Made by a program: the position numbers and the translations under genes | In this document: positions 17,919 through 27,164 of the stretch, in pieces | Position numbering within the stretch: the stretch's first letter is position 1 | Layout of the letters: each line of letters begins with the position of its first letter | Notes under the pieces: generated by a model | Databases searched by the model: none | Told to the model about the DNA's origin: nothing | The model's input: only the letters and a program-made list of their open reading frames with translations | Assembly (NCBI GenBank): GCA_017634065.1 | Contig: JAGBOC010000026.1 | Span: 1-50,647 of the forward strand | Direction: 5' to 3' | Origin: Lachnospiraceae bacterium | GTDB taxonomy: Bacteria > Bacillota > Clostridia > Lachnospirales > Lachnospiraceae | Length of the DNA stretch: 50,647 nt

Positions 17919-19175
17919 CTATTTCATAATTTTATAAAGTATAAACCAAAGTACTAAAGATATCGCGATACCAACGACAAGATTTATAATAAATGTAAAT
18001 ATAAAACAAACAAAGATAATGAGTAGATCTTTTTTATTTCCTATTTTGATATATTCTCTTATAGCATTTATTTGCGACATATTGTAGGCAACTATGAAAA
18101 GAAGAGAAGCGACAGTAGGCATAGGTATCATGCCCACATACTTCATAAGTCCTATCAAGATAAGAAATAAAACTATAGAATGTATCATTCCTGATACGGG
18201 AGTCTTTCCGCCATTTTTCACATTTGCTGTTGTCCTTGCGAGAGCACCAGTTGCAGGGATTCCACCAAATAGCACTGATGCTATACTTCCTACACCTTGA
18301 GCTATGAGCTCTGCATTTGAATGATGTTTGTCATTTATCATTTTGTCAGAAACCATACATGCAAGAAGCGACTCTATGGCAGTAAGTGCCGCTATAGTGA
18401 AGCCAGTCATATATACTGTGGGACTTTTTAAGAGTATGAAGTCTGGCATATGAAATGTCATAGGTTTATTAGTGATGACATATAAATCATTTATTTTTAA
18501 AACATTTAACTTAAATATAATTACTATAAATGTCGCTACAAGAATTGATATAAGAGATTCAGGAATCTCAGGAATCTTCTTAAATATTTTTGGGAAAATG
18601 ATTATCACAAGAAGTGAAACAAAACCAGTTAGTAGTGCAAGTGGGTTAATAGTATGTATATTTCTAAAAAACTCTATCAACTTATCGACACTTCCTATGG
18701 GGTTCGCACCATTTAGATATGTGATGCCACAAAAATCTTTTAGCTGTCCTACAAAGATATTAAGTGCTATTCCAGCAGTGAAACCGATGACTATTGTGTT
18801 AGGGATTCTTGTTATATATTTACCGAGTTTAAGCAATCCAAAAATTATAAGTAGGATTCCTGCCACAATTGTTGAGACAATTAAAGTTTCCATACCATGG
18901 TTTATCACTGTGGATGCTACTATAGATGAAAATGCAGCAGTTGGACCAGATATCTGTATGCGAGTTCCACCGAGAAAAGAAACTATGAAACCTGCAACTA
19001 TTGCCGTGTATAGTCCTTCGTTTGGACCGACTCCTGATGCTATGGCAAGAGCGATAGAAAGTGGGAGGGCAATTATAGCCACTATAATTCCAGCAACCAA
19101 ATCACTTGTGAAGGTGCTAAAATTATATCCTTTCATAGTGTCAAATAATTTAGGTTTTTGAGAATTGTCAAACAT
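17919..19175 (-). CDS. SulP family inorganic anion transporter, STAS-less
   Basis: The 418-residue membrane protein has the SulP signature: SDLVAGIIVAIIALPLSIALAIASG, GLYTAIVAGFIVSFLGG and SGPTAAFSSIV near the start. Full-length SulP proteins have a cytoplasmic STAS domain of about 100 residues after the membrane core. This one stops right after the last helix (LVLWFILYKIMK), so STAS is absent. AAAGGA lies 5' of ATG 19175. SulP members carry sulfate, bicarbonate or other anions; the substrate here is unknown. It is the first gene of an operon with malQ, an unusual pairing. Confidence 0.85.
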   Translation of the reverse strand: MFDNSQKPKLFDTMKGYNFSTFTSDLVAGIIVAIIALPLSIALAIASGVGPNEGLYTAIVAGFIVSFLGGTRIQISGPTAAFSSIVASTVINHGMETLIVSTIVAGILLIIFGLLKLGKYITRIPNTIVIGFTAGIALNIFVGQLKDFCGITYLNGANPIGSVDKLIEFFRNIHTINPLALLTGFVSLLVIIIFPKIFKKIPEIPESLISILVATFIVIIFKLNVLKINDLYVITNKPMTFHMPDFILLKSPTVYMTGFTIAALTAIESLLACMVSDKMINDKHHSNAELIAQGVGSIASVLFGGIPATGALARTTANVKNGGKTPVSGMIHSIVLFLILIGLMKYVGMIPMPTVASLLFIVAYNMSQINAIREYIKIGNKKDLLIIFVCFIFTFIINLVVGIAISLVLWFILYKIMK

Positions 19176-19204
19176 ATCAATGGTCCTTTCAAGCTTTTCG
19201 ACTA

Positions 19205-19233
19205 ATTATAGTATAATTATTTACAATAGTCAA
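19205..19233 (-). promoter_or_regulatory. Sigma-A promoter of the sulP-malQ operon
   Basis: Read on minus: TTGACT (19233-19228), 17-bp spacer, TATAAT (19210-19205). It is a near-consensus promoter 30 bp upstream of the SulP start codon, divergent from the purine nucleoside phosphorylase promoter. Confidence 0.85.
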
Positions 19234-19265
19234 AGATAACTTGACAATTCATATTATTGTTCTGT

Positions 19266-19293
19266 TTGAGATTATCAAAAAATATGTTATAAT
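19266..19293 (+). promoter_or_regulatory. Sigma-A promoter of the PNP operon
   Basis: TTGAGA 19266-19271, 16-bp spacer and TATAAT 19288-19293. The predicted leader of about 50 nt before ATG 19352 shows no clear riboswitch. Confidence 0.8.
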
Positions 19294-19351
19294 TTAGTCA
19301 AACAAGAAAAATATAGTTTTAGGGACATTGCCTAATTAAGAAGGAGGAACT

Positions 19352-20176
19352 ATGTCAAAAGAATACAAATTACTTAAGGAAGCATACGATAGTTTTAAGA
19401 AGAAAATTCCATATGTGCCAGAGATTGCCATAACACTTGGTTCGGGGCTTGGAGATTTTGTTAATAATTTGAAAATTGACTTTGCTATTGATTATGCAAA
19501 AATCAAGAACTTCCCTAAAGCTACGAATAGTAGCCATAAGGGTAGATTTATTTTTACAAAGATTAATGGCAAAAAAGTTCTTATAATGCAAGGTAGGATT
19601 CATATGTATGAAGGATATAGTGCAGCTGAAGCAGTGAGACCTGTGAGACTTCTTTCTTTGATGGGTGTAAAGAAATTAATTGTGACTAATGCGGCAGGAA
19701 CTCCAAATAAGAATTACAGACCTGGTGATATAATGATTATTAGAGATCACATATCATTTTTTATACCAAACCCACTTCTTGGTGAAAATGTCGAGGAACT
19801 TGGGACAAGATTTCCTGATATGACAGATGTCTATGATAATGATATGATAAAGGATATAAAAAAATCGGCAGCAAAGAATAAAATAAAACTTAAAGAAGGT
19901 GTCTATTGTCAGTTAATGGGACCTTCATATGAAACGAAAGAAGAGATAAAACTTCTGACAAAACTTGGAGTTGATGCAGTAGGTATGAGTACTGTTATTG
20001 AAGTGATAGCAGCTCATCATGCAGGGCTTAAGGTAGCTGGTATTAGTGTGATAACTAATATGGGGACAGGACTTTCAAAAAAGAAACTTAGTGATGATGA
20101 TGTGAGAGAAACGGCATCTAAAATATCAAGTAAGTTTGAAAAACTTTTGAAAGGAACATTGGAAGGTGAGATATGA
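19352..20176 (+). CDS. punA: Purine-nucleoside phosphorylase (trimeric type)
   Basis: The 274-residue enzyme cleaves purine (deoxy)nucleosides with phosphate to free base plus (deoxy)ribose-1-phosphate in salvage. Family motifs appear in order: TLGSGLGDF, SSHKGRF, MQGRIHMYEGYS, TNAAGTPN, LMGPSYET, GMSTVIEVIAAHHAG and SVITNMGTG. The base-binding AAGGLN region reads AAGTPN here, a small deviation. AAGGAGG precedes the ATG. Its stop overlaps the start of the DUF3800 gene (ATGA). Confidence 0.93.
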   Translation: MSKEYKLLKEAYDSFKKKIPYVPEIAITLGSGLGDFVNNLKIDFAIDYAKIKNFPKATNSSHKGRFIFTKINGKKVLIMQGRIHMYEGYSAAEAVRPVRLLSLMGVKKLIVTNAAGTPNKNYRPGDIMIIRDHISFFIPNPLLGENVEELGTRFPDMTDVYDNDMIKDIKKSAAKNKIKLKEGVYCQLMGPSYETKEEIKLLTKLGVDAVGMSTVIEVIAAHHAGLKVAGISVITNMGTGLSKKKLSDDDVRETASKISSKFEKLLKGTLEGEI

Positions 20177-21099
20177 TAAACGAATACACACTGTATTTAG
20201 ACGAGAGTAAATCAGTTGACAATATTTTTGTAATCGGTGGTTTTGCTTGTCATATAAGTAGAGAAAATGAAATTGAAGAAAAACTTGCAGCATTAAAAAA
20301 TAAAGTTTGGAAGGACTCAAAGAATAAAGATAGTAAAGTTTTTCATGCGACTGATTATATAAAGAGATATCCACAGGCTTTTGTAGACTTAATTAAAATT
20401 GTCCGTGAAGTTGATGGAAATATATTTGCTACAGTGATAAAACTTGATGAACTTGTAGAACTTTTTGGTACTTCATTTACAAAAAATGAAAAGATAAACT
20501 TTGCTCTTGTGGATAATCCATTCAATATAGCACTTGAAAAAGTCATAGAAAATTATACTCATTATCTTTTTTACCGAAATGCTTATGGAAAGACTATTTA
20601 TGAAGCAAGAAATGCAGAAGGTCAGCAGTGGAATGTAAGCCCTGACTTTTTGCTAAAGAAAGATTATTTGAGAATCATTTCCAATAATAAAGGTATAACT
20701 TATATAAATGATGAAGCATTAAAACTTTGCAACACTCATTTCTCTGTTAGAAAAAAGAAAGAGGACTTGGCAGGTCTTCAGATAGCAGATAATATCGCCT
20801 ATATCATTGCAAGGTCTATGAGCCATTCTCTAAAAGAAGATAACACCATTGAAAAAATATTTGATGAGATATTTGATCTCGCATACAATGGAAACTTCAA
20901 AAGAGAGAAAAAAGATTTAAGGCATTTCTATGGTATAAGAATCTTACCTGAAATGTTTAGAACTATACCTATGGAAAGAAAGAGTCGTGAACAAATTAAA
21001 TACTATAATCATATGATTAAAGCACTTGAAAAGCAAATTAAAGTTCTTGAAGACCCAAATAGTAAGAATAATTTTATACAAGGTGAGATTCAGGAGTAA
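20173..21099 (+). CDS. DUF3800 domain-containing protein
   Basis: This 308-residue protein has an N-terminal YLDESKS motif (Asp10, Glu11), FHATDYI near residue 57, and a C-terminal DLAGLQIADNIAY motif. These three acidic motifs define the DUF3800 family, predicted to have an RNase H-like fold. Many members lie in mobile or defence contexts, yet this one overlaps the punA stop by 4 bp and precedes a HAD phosphatase, suggesting housekeeping or nucleotide-linked work. The last 25 residues look helical. Confidence 0.8.
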   Translation: MINEYTLYLDESKSVDNIFVIGGFACHISRENEIEEKLAALKNKVWKDSKNKDSKVFHATDYIKRYPQAFVDLIKIVREVDGNIFATVIKLDELVELFGTSFTKNEKINFALVDNPFNIALEKVIENYTHYLFYRNAYGKTIYEARNAEGQQWNVSPDFLLKKDYLRIISNNKGITYINDEALKLCNTHFSVRKKKEDLAGLQIADNIAYIIARSMSHSLKEDNTIEKIFDEIFDLAYNGNFKREKKDLRHFYGIRILPEMFRTIPMERKSREQIKYYNHMIKALEKQIKVLEDPNSKNNFIQGEIQE

Positions 21100-21102
21100 A
21101 AA

Positions 21103-21765
21103 ATGAAACATAAGTATGATTTAATATTATTTGATTTAGATGGGACTGTTTTTGATACGGCAAAAACAATACTTGATTCACTTGCTGCAACTATTAAGAT
21201 GGCAGGACTTCGAGAGTTGACAGAGGATGAGATTAGTACATTTATAGGACCACCCGTAGTAAAATCTTTTGCGAGATATTATCCAGAGTTGACTACTGAT
21301 GAAATTAATGGGCTTTTAGAGTTGTATAGAAAGTACTATATTGATAATGAACTCTTGAAAGCAAAACCATTTCCAGGGATGGAGGAAGTTATAATCACAC
21401 TTAAGGAAAATGGATATAAAATAGCACTCGCAACTTATAAACTTATGAGATGTGTGACTCCACTCTTTGAACACTATGATATGGCAAAATACTTTGATAG
21501 TTTAAGAGGTTCAATTAAAGAAAGTGGTCTCACTAAAACTGATATTATGAAATTAGCTATAGAAGATTGTAATATATCTGATTATAGTAGAGTGTGTATG
21601 ATTGGAGACACCGAGCACGATATCCGTGGTGCAATTAATCTTGATATTGCATTCATCGCAGTGACTTATGGTGCTGGAATGAAGGGATTAACGGATGATG
21701 AAAAGAAATATGAAAAGTTTGTTGGTTTCGTTGATAGTCCAAAAGGAATACTTGATTTAGTTTAG
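21103..21765 (+). CDS. HAD superfamily hydrolase (phosphoglycolate phosphatase-like)
   Basis: The 220-residue protein has motif I FDLDGTVFD (Asp11 nucleophile, Asp13 acid), a helical cap with the GPPVVKSF segment, motif II around IALATYK, and motif III/IV IGDTEHDIRGA. It resembles PGP/5'-nucleotidase-type HAD phosphatases. As part of a purine-salvage operon it may act on a nucleotide or sugar phosphate; this is inference from context. Confidence 0.88.
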   Translation: MKHKYDLILFDLDGTVFDTAKTILDSLAATIKMAGLRELTEDEISTFIGPPVVKSFARYYPELTTDEINGLLELYRKYYIDNELLKAKPFPGMEEVIITLKENGYKIALATYKLMRCVTPLFEHYDMAKYFDSLRGSIKESGLTKTDIMKLAIEDCNISDYSRVCMIGDTEHDIRGAINLDIAFIAVTYGAGMKGLTDDEKKYEKFVGFVDSPKGILDLV

Positions 21766-21774
21766 AGGTTTTTG

Positions 21775-22662
21775 ATGAATGATTATTATGTAGGTCCAGG
21801 TGAATATGATTTTTTCTATCTAAATAAAAATGGTAAGCTTGAAAAGTTCACTAAAACTGTTGGGGAAGGAATTAGAATCAAAATCGCAAAAGCTGCTCCG
21901 ACTAGAAGAGACAATGAAAAGTATAATAAGTTTTTGTATATGATGAAAACAAATGATAAGAGTTACGCTTACCTTGGCGGTGAACATTATGACTGTGTTT
22001 GTATGGACAAAAATGGTAAATTAAGTGTTCAGCGTCATATGTTTTCACCTGGAGACATAAGTGGATCTTTATTTGAGTTTTGTTCCTACAGAGATAAAAA
22101 CCTTTATAAAGTATTAAAAGTAACTGATGCAAGTAACGATATTGAAATTACAGGACTTACAGAACAAGTCATAAGTGAAGGTGAATATGAGGTTTACTAT
22201 CTTGGAAATTATCATGAAACCAAAGTTTTTGATTATAAATTGGAACATGAAAGACCGTGCCCCTTTGTGATACAATATTTGGAAGATAATGTAGTTAATT
22301 CCGATGTCATGTGCTTGATAGAGAAAAAAACGGGCGAGATGTTTATGTGTGCTGCGGACTATAGAGTGGAGTATATAGATGTTAACGATCGAAAAGCATG
22401 GACAATAGTTCAGTCCTGCAGAGGTGATAGAATTGACGAGGTACTTATAAATATTTATCTAACAATTAAATACACACGTAATTCCGCTGGAATAAAAAGA
22501 TTAGTGTCGCTTAAGTTTTTAGGAGAAGGATACGATCAAAGTATATTGCCATTAAGTGAAGAAAGGCTTGATTTAAAAAATATAGGACCTTTTACTGGCG
22601 ACTTCGAAAAAGAGTTTGCAGAGGAAATCAAGGAACTTAATGAAAAGGGGGAAGATGAATAA
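21775..22662 (+). CDS. Hypothetical protein
   Basis: The 295-residue soluble protein is not recognised. ATG 21775 follows AGAGG by 6 nt and is preferred over the TTG at 21772. Two related pieces are visible: GPGEYDFFYLNKNGKL at the N-terminus and SEGEYEVYYLGNYHET about 130 residues later, suggesting an internal duplication of a beta-rich domain. There is no signal peptide or membrane helix. It is last in the punA operon, 9 bp after the HAD gene. Confidence 0.7.
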   Translation: MNDYYVGPGEYDFFYLNKNGKLEKFTKTVGEGIRIKIAKAAPTRRDNEKYNKFLYMMKTNDKSYAYLGGEHYDCVCMDKNGKLSVQRHMFSPGDISGSLFEFCSYRDKNLYKVLKVTDASNDIEITGLTEQVISEGEYEVYYLGNYHETKVFDYKLEHERPCPFVIQYLEDNVVNSDVMCLIEKKTGEMFMCAADYRVEYIDVNDRKAWTIVQSCRGDRIDEVLINIYLTIKYTRNSAGIKRLVSLKFLGEGYDQSILPLSEERLDLKNIGPFTGDFEKEFAEEIKELNEKGEDE

Positions 22663-22689
22663 AAGATTGCGATACTAAATTAATGCTGA

Positions 22690-23991
22690 TTACACATCAT
22701 TCTGAATTAAGTTTTCAAAAGTTTCAGCTTTGACAACTATGAAATCTTTATCATCTTTTAGCATTACGACTGCAGGTCGTGGCAATCTATTATAATTTGA
22801 AGCCATAGAATAGTTGTATGCTCCAGTAGTAGCTACTGCAACTATATCATATCTTTTAACTGATGATGGGAACATCACATCTTTCTGAATTATGTCTCCA
22901 GATTCACAGCATCTTCCTACAAGGTCAGCCTTAAAATCAAGAGGTTCATTCATTTTATTAGCAACCATACAAGTGTAATTTGCACCATATAGAGCAAATC
23001 TTGGGTTATCAGCCATTCCACCATCTATTGATACATAATTTTTATAACCAGGTATTTTTTTGATTGTCCCAACAGTATAAATTGTCATACCAGCATCAGC
23101 CACTATGCTTCTGCCTGGCTCCATCCTAAATGCAGGAACTATGATGTTTAACTCTTTACATTTTGATTTTATATAATCTGAAAGCTCTTTTAGTTTTTTA
23201 TCAATATTAAGTACAGAATCTGATTCTACATATCTGACACCAAGACCACCACCTATGTCATATTCCAAAGTATCAAAACCATAGACATCTTTTACTTTAG
23301 AAAAGAAACCAAGCATAATTTCAGAAGTTCTCTCGTAGACATCTTCTTCAAATACTTGCGAACCCACATGACAATGAAATCCCATAAGTTTAATATGTGG
23401 AAGTTTTAGGACATCTCCTACAAGTGAGAGTGCTTGACCTGTCTCAATAGCAGTTCCAAACTTAGAATCTATTTTTCCAGTCTGGTCAGCCTCATAAGTA
23501 TGAGTGTCAATGCCAGGGGTTAGCCTAAGAAGTATTTTTTGTACTTTATCAAGTTTAGCACATTCTCTTTCTATCACATTTACTTCTTCTATATTATCTG
23601 CGACAAAATATCCTACATTATTCTCTATGCCATAACTAATATCAAAATCCGTTTTATTGTTGCTATGGAAATATGCTTTTGACAAATCAAAGCCTGTTTT
23701 TTTTGCTGTATACAATTCACCACTTGAGACAAGATCTATTCCTACATTTTCTTCTTGCATAATTTTGTAAATGTATTTAAAAGAACAGGCTTTACTAGCA
23801 TAGAGCATCATAGCACTATCACCAAAATAATTTTTGAGTGCAGATTTATATATATTAATATTTTCTCTTATGCGATTTTCATCCATAAGATATAGAGGTG
23901 TGCCATATTTTTTTGCAAGGTCAGTTACCTTAAAATTATTAAAATATAATTCATTATCAATTACTTTTATGTTTTTGCAGATAGTGCTCAT
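22690..23991 (-). CDS. lysA: Diaminopimelate decarboxylase
   Basis: The 433-residue PLP enzyme converts meso-diaminopimelate to L-lysine plus CO2, the last step of lysine synthesis. Motifs: PLP-binding Lys67 in LYASKACS; GFHCHVGSQ; DIGGGLGVRY; EPGRSIVADAG; CCESGD, which supplies the Cys from the partner subunit; and TTGAYNYSMASNYNR. Its ATG overlaps the stop of the upstream symporter gene by one base (TAATG), so the two are coupled. Confidence 0.96.
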   Translation of the reverse strand: MSTICKNIKVIDNELYFNNFKVTDLAKKYGTPLYLMDENRIRENINIYKSALKNYFGDSAMMLYASKACSFKYIYKIMQEENVGIDLVSSGELYTAKKTGFDLSKAYFHSNNKTDFDISYGIENNVGYFVADNIEEVNVIERECAKLDKVQKILLRLTPGIDTHTYEADQTGKIDSKFGTAIETGQALSLVGDVLKLPHIKLMGFHCHVGSQVFEEDVYERTSEIMLGFFSKVKDVYGFDTLEYDIGGGLGVRYVESDSVLNIDKKLKELSDYIKSKCKELNIIVPAFRMEPGRSIVADAGMTIYTVGTIKKIPGYKNYVSIDGGMADNPRFALYGANYTCMVANKMNEPLDFKADLVGRCCESGDIIQKDVMFPSSVKRYDIVAVATTGAYNYSMASNYNRLPRPAVVMLKDDKDFIVVKAETFENLIQNDV

Positions 23992-25319
23992 TATTTTTTC
24001 TTAGTTGATTTATTTGCCTTCTTTGAGATTTTTGTTTTTACTTCATTTACTCTTGCTGATACTGGATGAAGTTTCTTCTGAAGCCAATCTTTACCATCTA
24101 CAAATCTTGATACTATATAAGAAACTACATAGTCACCAGAAGCATTTATCATTGTAGCAGGTGGGTCAACTAAGTTTCCTATAGCAACAAGTATTGGGAA
24201 AGCAAGTTCCATTCTTGTAGGGAAGAAAACTGAACAGATGATATATTCGCCAATGTATCCTCCGCCAGGGACTCCAGACATACCAACTGATGAAAATACA
24301 GCAAGTAGTGTGATAGGTATGAGACTGCTCCAAGAGAGTGGTTGGCCAAAGACACCGAGAACAAATGCGATTTTAAGAACGCATGAGAAGCAAGAACCAT
24401 CCATATGCATTGTAGCACCAAGTGGCACAACTATATTTGATACATCTTTTGAGATGCCAGTTTCTTCAGCAACATTTAAATTGGTTGGGATAGTAGCAAC
24501 TGAAGAACAAGTACCAAGTGATACAATGGCAGGTCTTGCAAGTTTATTGAACATTAATTTTACTGCACCTTTACCACCTCCAAAGTATGCAAAAAGTGGA
24601 AATGCAGTAAAAAGATATATAAAACAGAGAGGATAATATACAATCATTGCTCTAGCATAAGCTTCTGTAATCATATGTCCGTAGTCAGCCATCAGATTTG
24701 CAAATATTGCAAAGAATGCGACAGGAGCATAAAAAGTTACGATGTTGACAAACTTTACCATCACACGGCTAAGCCCAAGAATAATATTTGTCACAGGACC
24801 TTCACCATTTTCTACAAGGTTAGTTGCAAATCCAAATATGAGTGCAAAAACTATAAGTGGAAGCATCGCTCTACGAGTTAAGAGTCCAGTGAAATCACTT
24901 GTAGTTAAAAAGTTAGTTATCATTTGAGGAATAGTTGCATACTCACCAAGTTCTTCAGATGGTACATTTTCCCATGCTTTTAGAACAGGTGGAAATACTT
25001 TCATAAGCACAAACATTATGATAGCAGCAATCGCACCAGTTACTACAAATGTGAGAATAGTCCATCCGATAATTTTTCCTGCACGATGTCTATTCTTCAT
25101 ACCTGCAACTGCACCAGCTATTGATGCAAATACAAGTGGTACAACTATACAAAACATCATATTGATGAAAATTGTACCAAGGAAATTGATTTGCTTTGAA
25201 GCCTCGGGATTTATAGCACCAAAGACGCATCCGAGAACCATAGAAGCAATAAGTATTCCAAGAAATAAATAATTTTTAGCAATGTCAGAAGTTTTAAGAT
25301 TTAAATCACTACTTTTCAT
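23991..25319 (-). CDS. Dicarboxylate/amino acid:cation symporter (DAACS family)
   Basis: The 442-residue membrane protein has the glutamate-transporter fold: hairpin motif CSSVATIPTN, MHMDGSC in TM7, GMSGVPGGGYIG in the second hairpin, and DPPATMINASGD in TM8. It imports an acidic or small neutral amino acid with Na+ or H+. GGAG lies before ATG 25319. Coupling to lysA suggests it may supply aspartate or another lysine precursor; this is inference. It likely has its own promoter (TTTACT, 17 bp, TAAAAT on minus, just upstream). Confidence 0.9.
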   Translation of the reverse strand: MKSSDLNLKTSDIAKNYLFLGILIASMVLGCVFGAINPEASKQINFLGTIFINMMFCIVVPLVFASIAGAVAGMKNRHRAGKIIGWTILTFVVTGAIAAIIMFVLMKVFPPVLKAWENVPSEELGEYATIPQMITNFLTTSDFTGLLTRRAMLPLIVFALIFGFATNLVENGEGPVTNIILGLSRVMVKFVNIVTFYAPVAFFAIFANLMADYGHMITEAYARAMIVYYPLCFIYLFTAFPLFAYFGGGKGAVKLMFNKLARPAIVSLGTCSSVATIPTNLNVAEETGISKDVSNIVVPLGATMHMDGSCFSCVLKIAFVLGVFGQPLSWSSLIPITLLAVFSSVGMSGVPGGGYIGEYIICSVFFPTRMELAFPILVAIGNLVDPPATMINASGDYVVSYIVSRFVDGKDWLQKKLHPVSARVNEVKTKISKKANKSTKKK

Positions 25320-25390
25320 ATACCCATCTCCATATAATTAATATTTGTAAATATTTTATCAAAAAAGTAAATTATAGTAAAGAATATTAA

Positions 25391-25413
25391 AAGTCCCCAT
25401 TACTAGGGGACTT
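25391..25413. terminator. Hairpin terminator after ddh
   Basis: AAGTCCCC 25391-25398 pairs with GGGGACTT 25406-25413 (8 bp, 7-nt loop), only 4 bp beyond the ddh stop. The T-run on the minus side is short. It probably separates the dapA-dapB-ddh transcript from the symporter-lysA unit. Confidence 0.7.
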
Positions 25414-25416
25414 CTT

Positions 25417-26394
25417 TTATAGAGTATGTTTCAATAATTCATCATATGAGTTAATAGACAAATCTTTTGGCCGAATATCAAGCACAGTTAGGCAACCAGT
25501 GGTTCCACGCTTGTATTCTTTATAGAGTGCTCTTGAAAAAGAAACCAATGCTTCTGCTGTAAACTCTGGATTTGAATCAAGTTTGAGATTATACGAAATA
25601 GTATGTTTATGTTCGTTATCTTTACCAGTTGTGCCAGTCCTTATCACAAAACCAGCATGAGGCATACCACTATGATTTTTATTTAATTCATCAAGTGTTA
25701 CGAAGTTTACAATCGTGTCATACTCATCGAAATAATTTGGCATAGTTTTGATTTTCTTTTCAATTTCATCTTTGTCATAACCATCTTTCACTACGACATA
25801 GCATTCTCTTATGTGCTTTTGTCTTGTAGTGAGTTCTGGCATTTCTCCATCAAGTATTCTTTTTACAGCGCTCTCAACTGGGACAGTATATTGTTTTGCA
25901 TCAAGAACTCCTTCAATTCTTCTTATAGCATCACTATGACCTTGACTTATGCCACGCCCCCAGAAGGTATAGTCTTTACCATTTGGAAGTAAGACATTTG
26001 CATAGAGACGATTTAGCGAAAACATTCCAGGGTCCCATCCACAAGATATGAGAGCAACATGTTTACTTTCTTTTGCTTCTTTATCTACATTATGAAAATG
26101 TTCAGGTATTTTTGCATGAGTGTCAAATGTATCAATGACATTAAAATCTCTTGCAAGTTTTGGTGTCATAGTTGGAAGTTCAGTCGCAGAACCACCGCAT
26201 ATTGCAAGGACATCAATTTTATCTTTAAAATCCATTACTTCATCTGCACTATAAACTTTGGTGCCAAGTATTGATTTGACAGAGCTTTTATCTCTTCTTG
26301 TAAATATTCCAAAGAGTTCTATATCTTTATTTTGTGAACAGGCAAGTTCTACACCTTTACCTATATTTCCGTACCCATAGATTCCTAGTTTCAT
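25417..26394 (-). CDS. ddh: meso-Diaminopimelate dehydrogenase
   Basis: The 325-residue NADPH enzyme makes meso-diaminopimelate from tetrahydrodipicolinate, ammonia and NADPH in one step, bypassing the succinylase or acetylase branch. Visible: N-terminal Rossmann GIYGYGNIGKG; FTRRD for NADP; DTFDTHAKIPEHF; SCGWDPGMFSLNR; and FWGRGISQGHSDAIRR. Length is normal. AAAGGA precedes the ATG, 17 bp from dapB. It yields both cell-wall DAP and the LysA substrate. Confidence 0.95.
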   Translation of the reverse strand: MKLGIYGYGNIGKGVELACSQNKDIELFGIFTRRDKSSVKSILGTKVYSADEVMDFKDKIDVLAICGGSATELPTMTPKLARDFNVIDTFDTHAKIPEHFHNVDKEAKESKHVALISCGWDPGMFSLNRLYANVLLPNGKDYTFWGRGISQGHSDAIRRIEGVLDAKQYTVPVESAVKRILDGEMPELTTRQKHIRECYVVVKDGYDKDEIEKKIKTMPNYFDEYDTIVNFVTLDELNKNHSGMPHAGFVIRTGTTGKDNEHKHTISYNLKLDSNPEFTAEALVSFSRALYKEYKRGTTGCLTVLDIRPKDLSINSYDELLKHTL

Positions 26395-26411
26395 AATTTG
26401 TCCTTTCTACT

Positions 26412-27152
26412 TCATATGTTAATCATATCGTCCATAGTATAAAACCCTTTAGGTTTTCCGTTCATAAACTTGATTGCATTTATAGCACCTTCTGCAAAAA
26501 GTCTTCTGTCATATGCTTCATGTTTTAGACTTATGCACTCGTGTTCTGTTGATATAAGCACTTCGTGTATACCAACGACATTTCCAAGTCTTATAGAACT
26601 AATGCAAATGTCATTTTTTTCTCTTTTCGTATTTCCACTTCGCCCTAAAACAAGATTAGCATCTGGTCTAACTCCCTTTAAGCTTTCTGCGATTTTTAAT
26701 GCAGTGCCACTTGGTGCATCAAGTTTTCTATTGTGATGTGTCTCGACAATTTCTATGTCGGCATTTTTGAAACGACTTGCTACTTGTTTAGCAGATTCAA
26801 TTAAAGTTGCTATACCCATAGAGTAGTTTGATGCAAAGAAAATAGGGATAGTATTTGAAGCCTCTTTAATTATTTTTTTCTCATCATCAGTCTGCCCAGT
26901 AGTAGCAATCACAAGTGCTATATTTTTCTTGATTGCAAAATCTACCATCTCTTTTGTGAGAGAATGGTGAGAGAAGTCAACTACAATGTCGACATCAACA
27001 TTTATATCACTAAAACTATGAAAGCATTTAATATTTGTATCATTTTGATTTTTGCTGACACCACAGGTAACTTCTAAATCATTATCTTGACTTATCATAT
27101 CAGACAGGATTTTTCCCATGTGTCCAGTTATACCACTTATCAATACTTTCAT
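26412..27152 (-). CDS. dapB: 4-hydroxy-tetrahydrodipicolinate reductase
   Basis: The 246-residue NAD(P)H-dependent enzyme forms tetrahydrodipicolinate. Motifs: GITGHMGK at the N-terminus (nucleotide binding), VDFSHH, ATTGQTDDE, and the catalytic IVETHHNRKLDAPSGTA. AAAGGA precedes the ATG. It is separated from dapA by the tandem hairpin repeats at 27165-27291. Confidence 0.95.
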   Translation of the reverse strand: MKVLISGITGHMGKILSDMISQDNDLEVTCGVSKNQNDTNIKCFHSFSDINVDVDIVVDFSHHSLTKEMVDFAIKKNIALVIATTGQTDDEKKIIKEASNTIPIFFASNYSMGIATLIESAKQVASRFKNADIEIVETHHNRKLDAPSGTALKIAESLKGVRPDANLVLGRSGNTKREKNDICISSIRLGNVVGIHEVLISTEHECISLKHEAYDRRLFAEGAINAIKFMNGKPKGFYTMDDMINI

Positions 27153-27164
27153 AGAATCCTTTCG

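Noticed and set aside
18472-19161. 229-codon plus-strand open frame opposite the SulP gene
   Set aside because: Long, but an antisense shadow of a recognisable SulP transporter with its own promoter and ribosome site.
24238-24636. 132-codon plus-strand open frame opposite the DAACS symporter
   Set aside because: It mirrors a clearly conserved membrane protein gene on the other strand and has no independent support.
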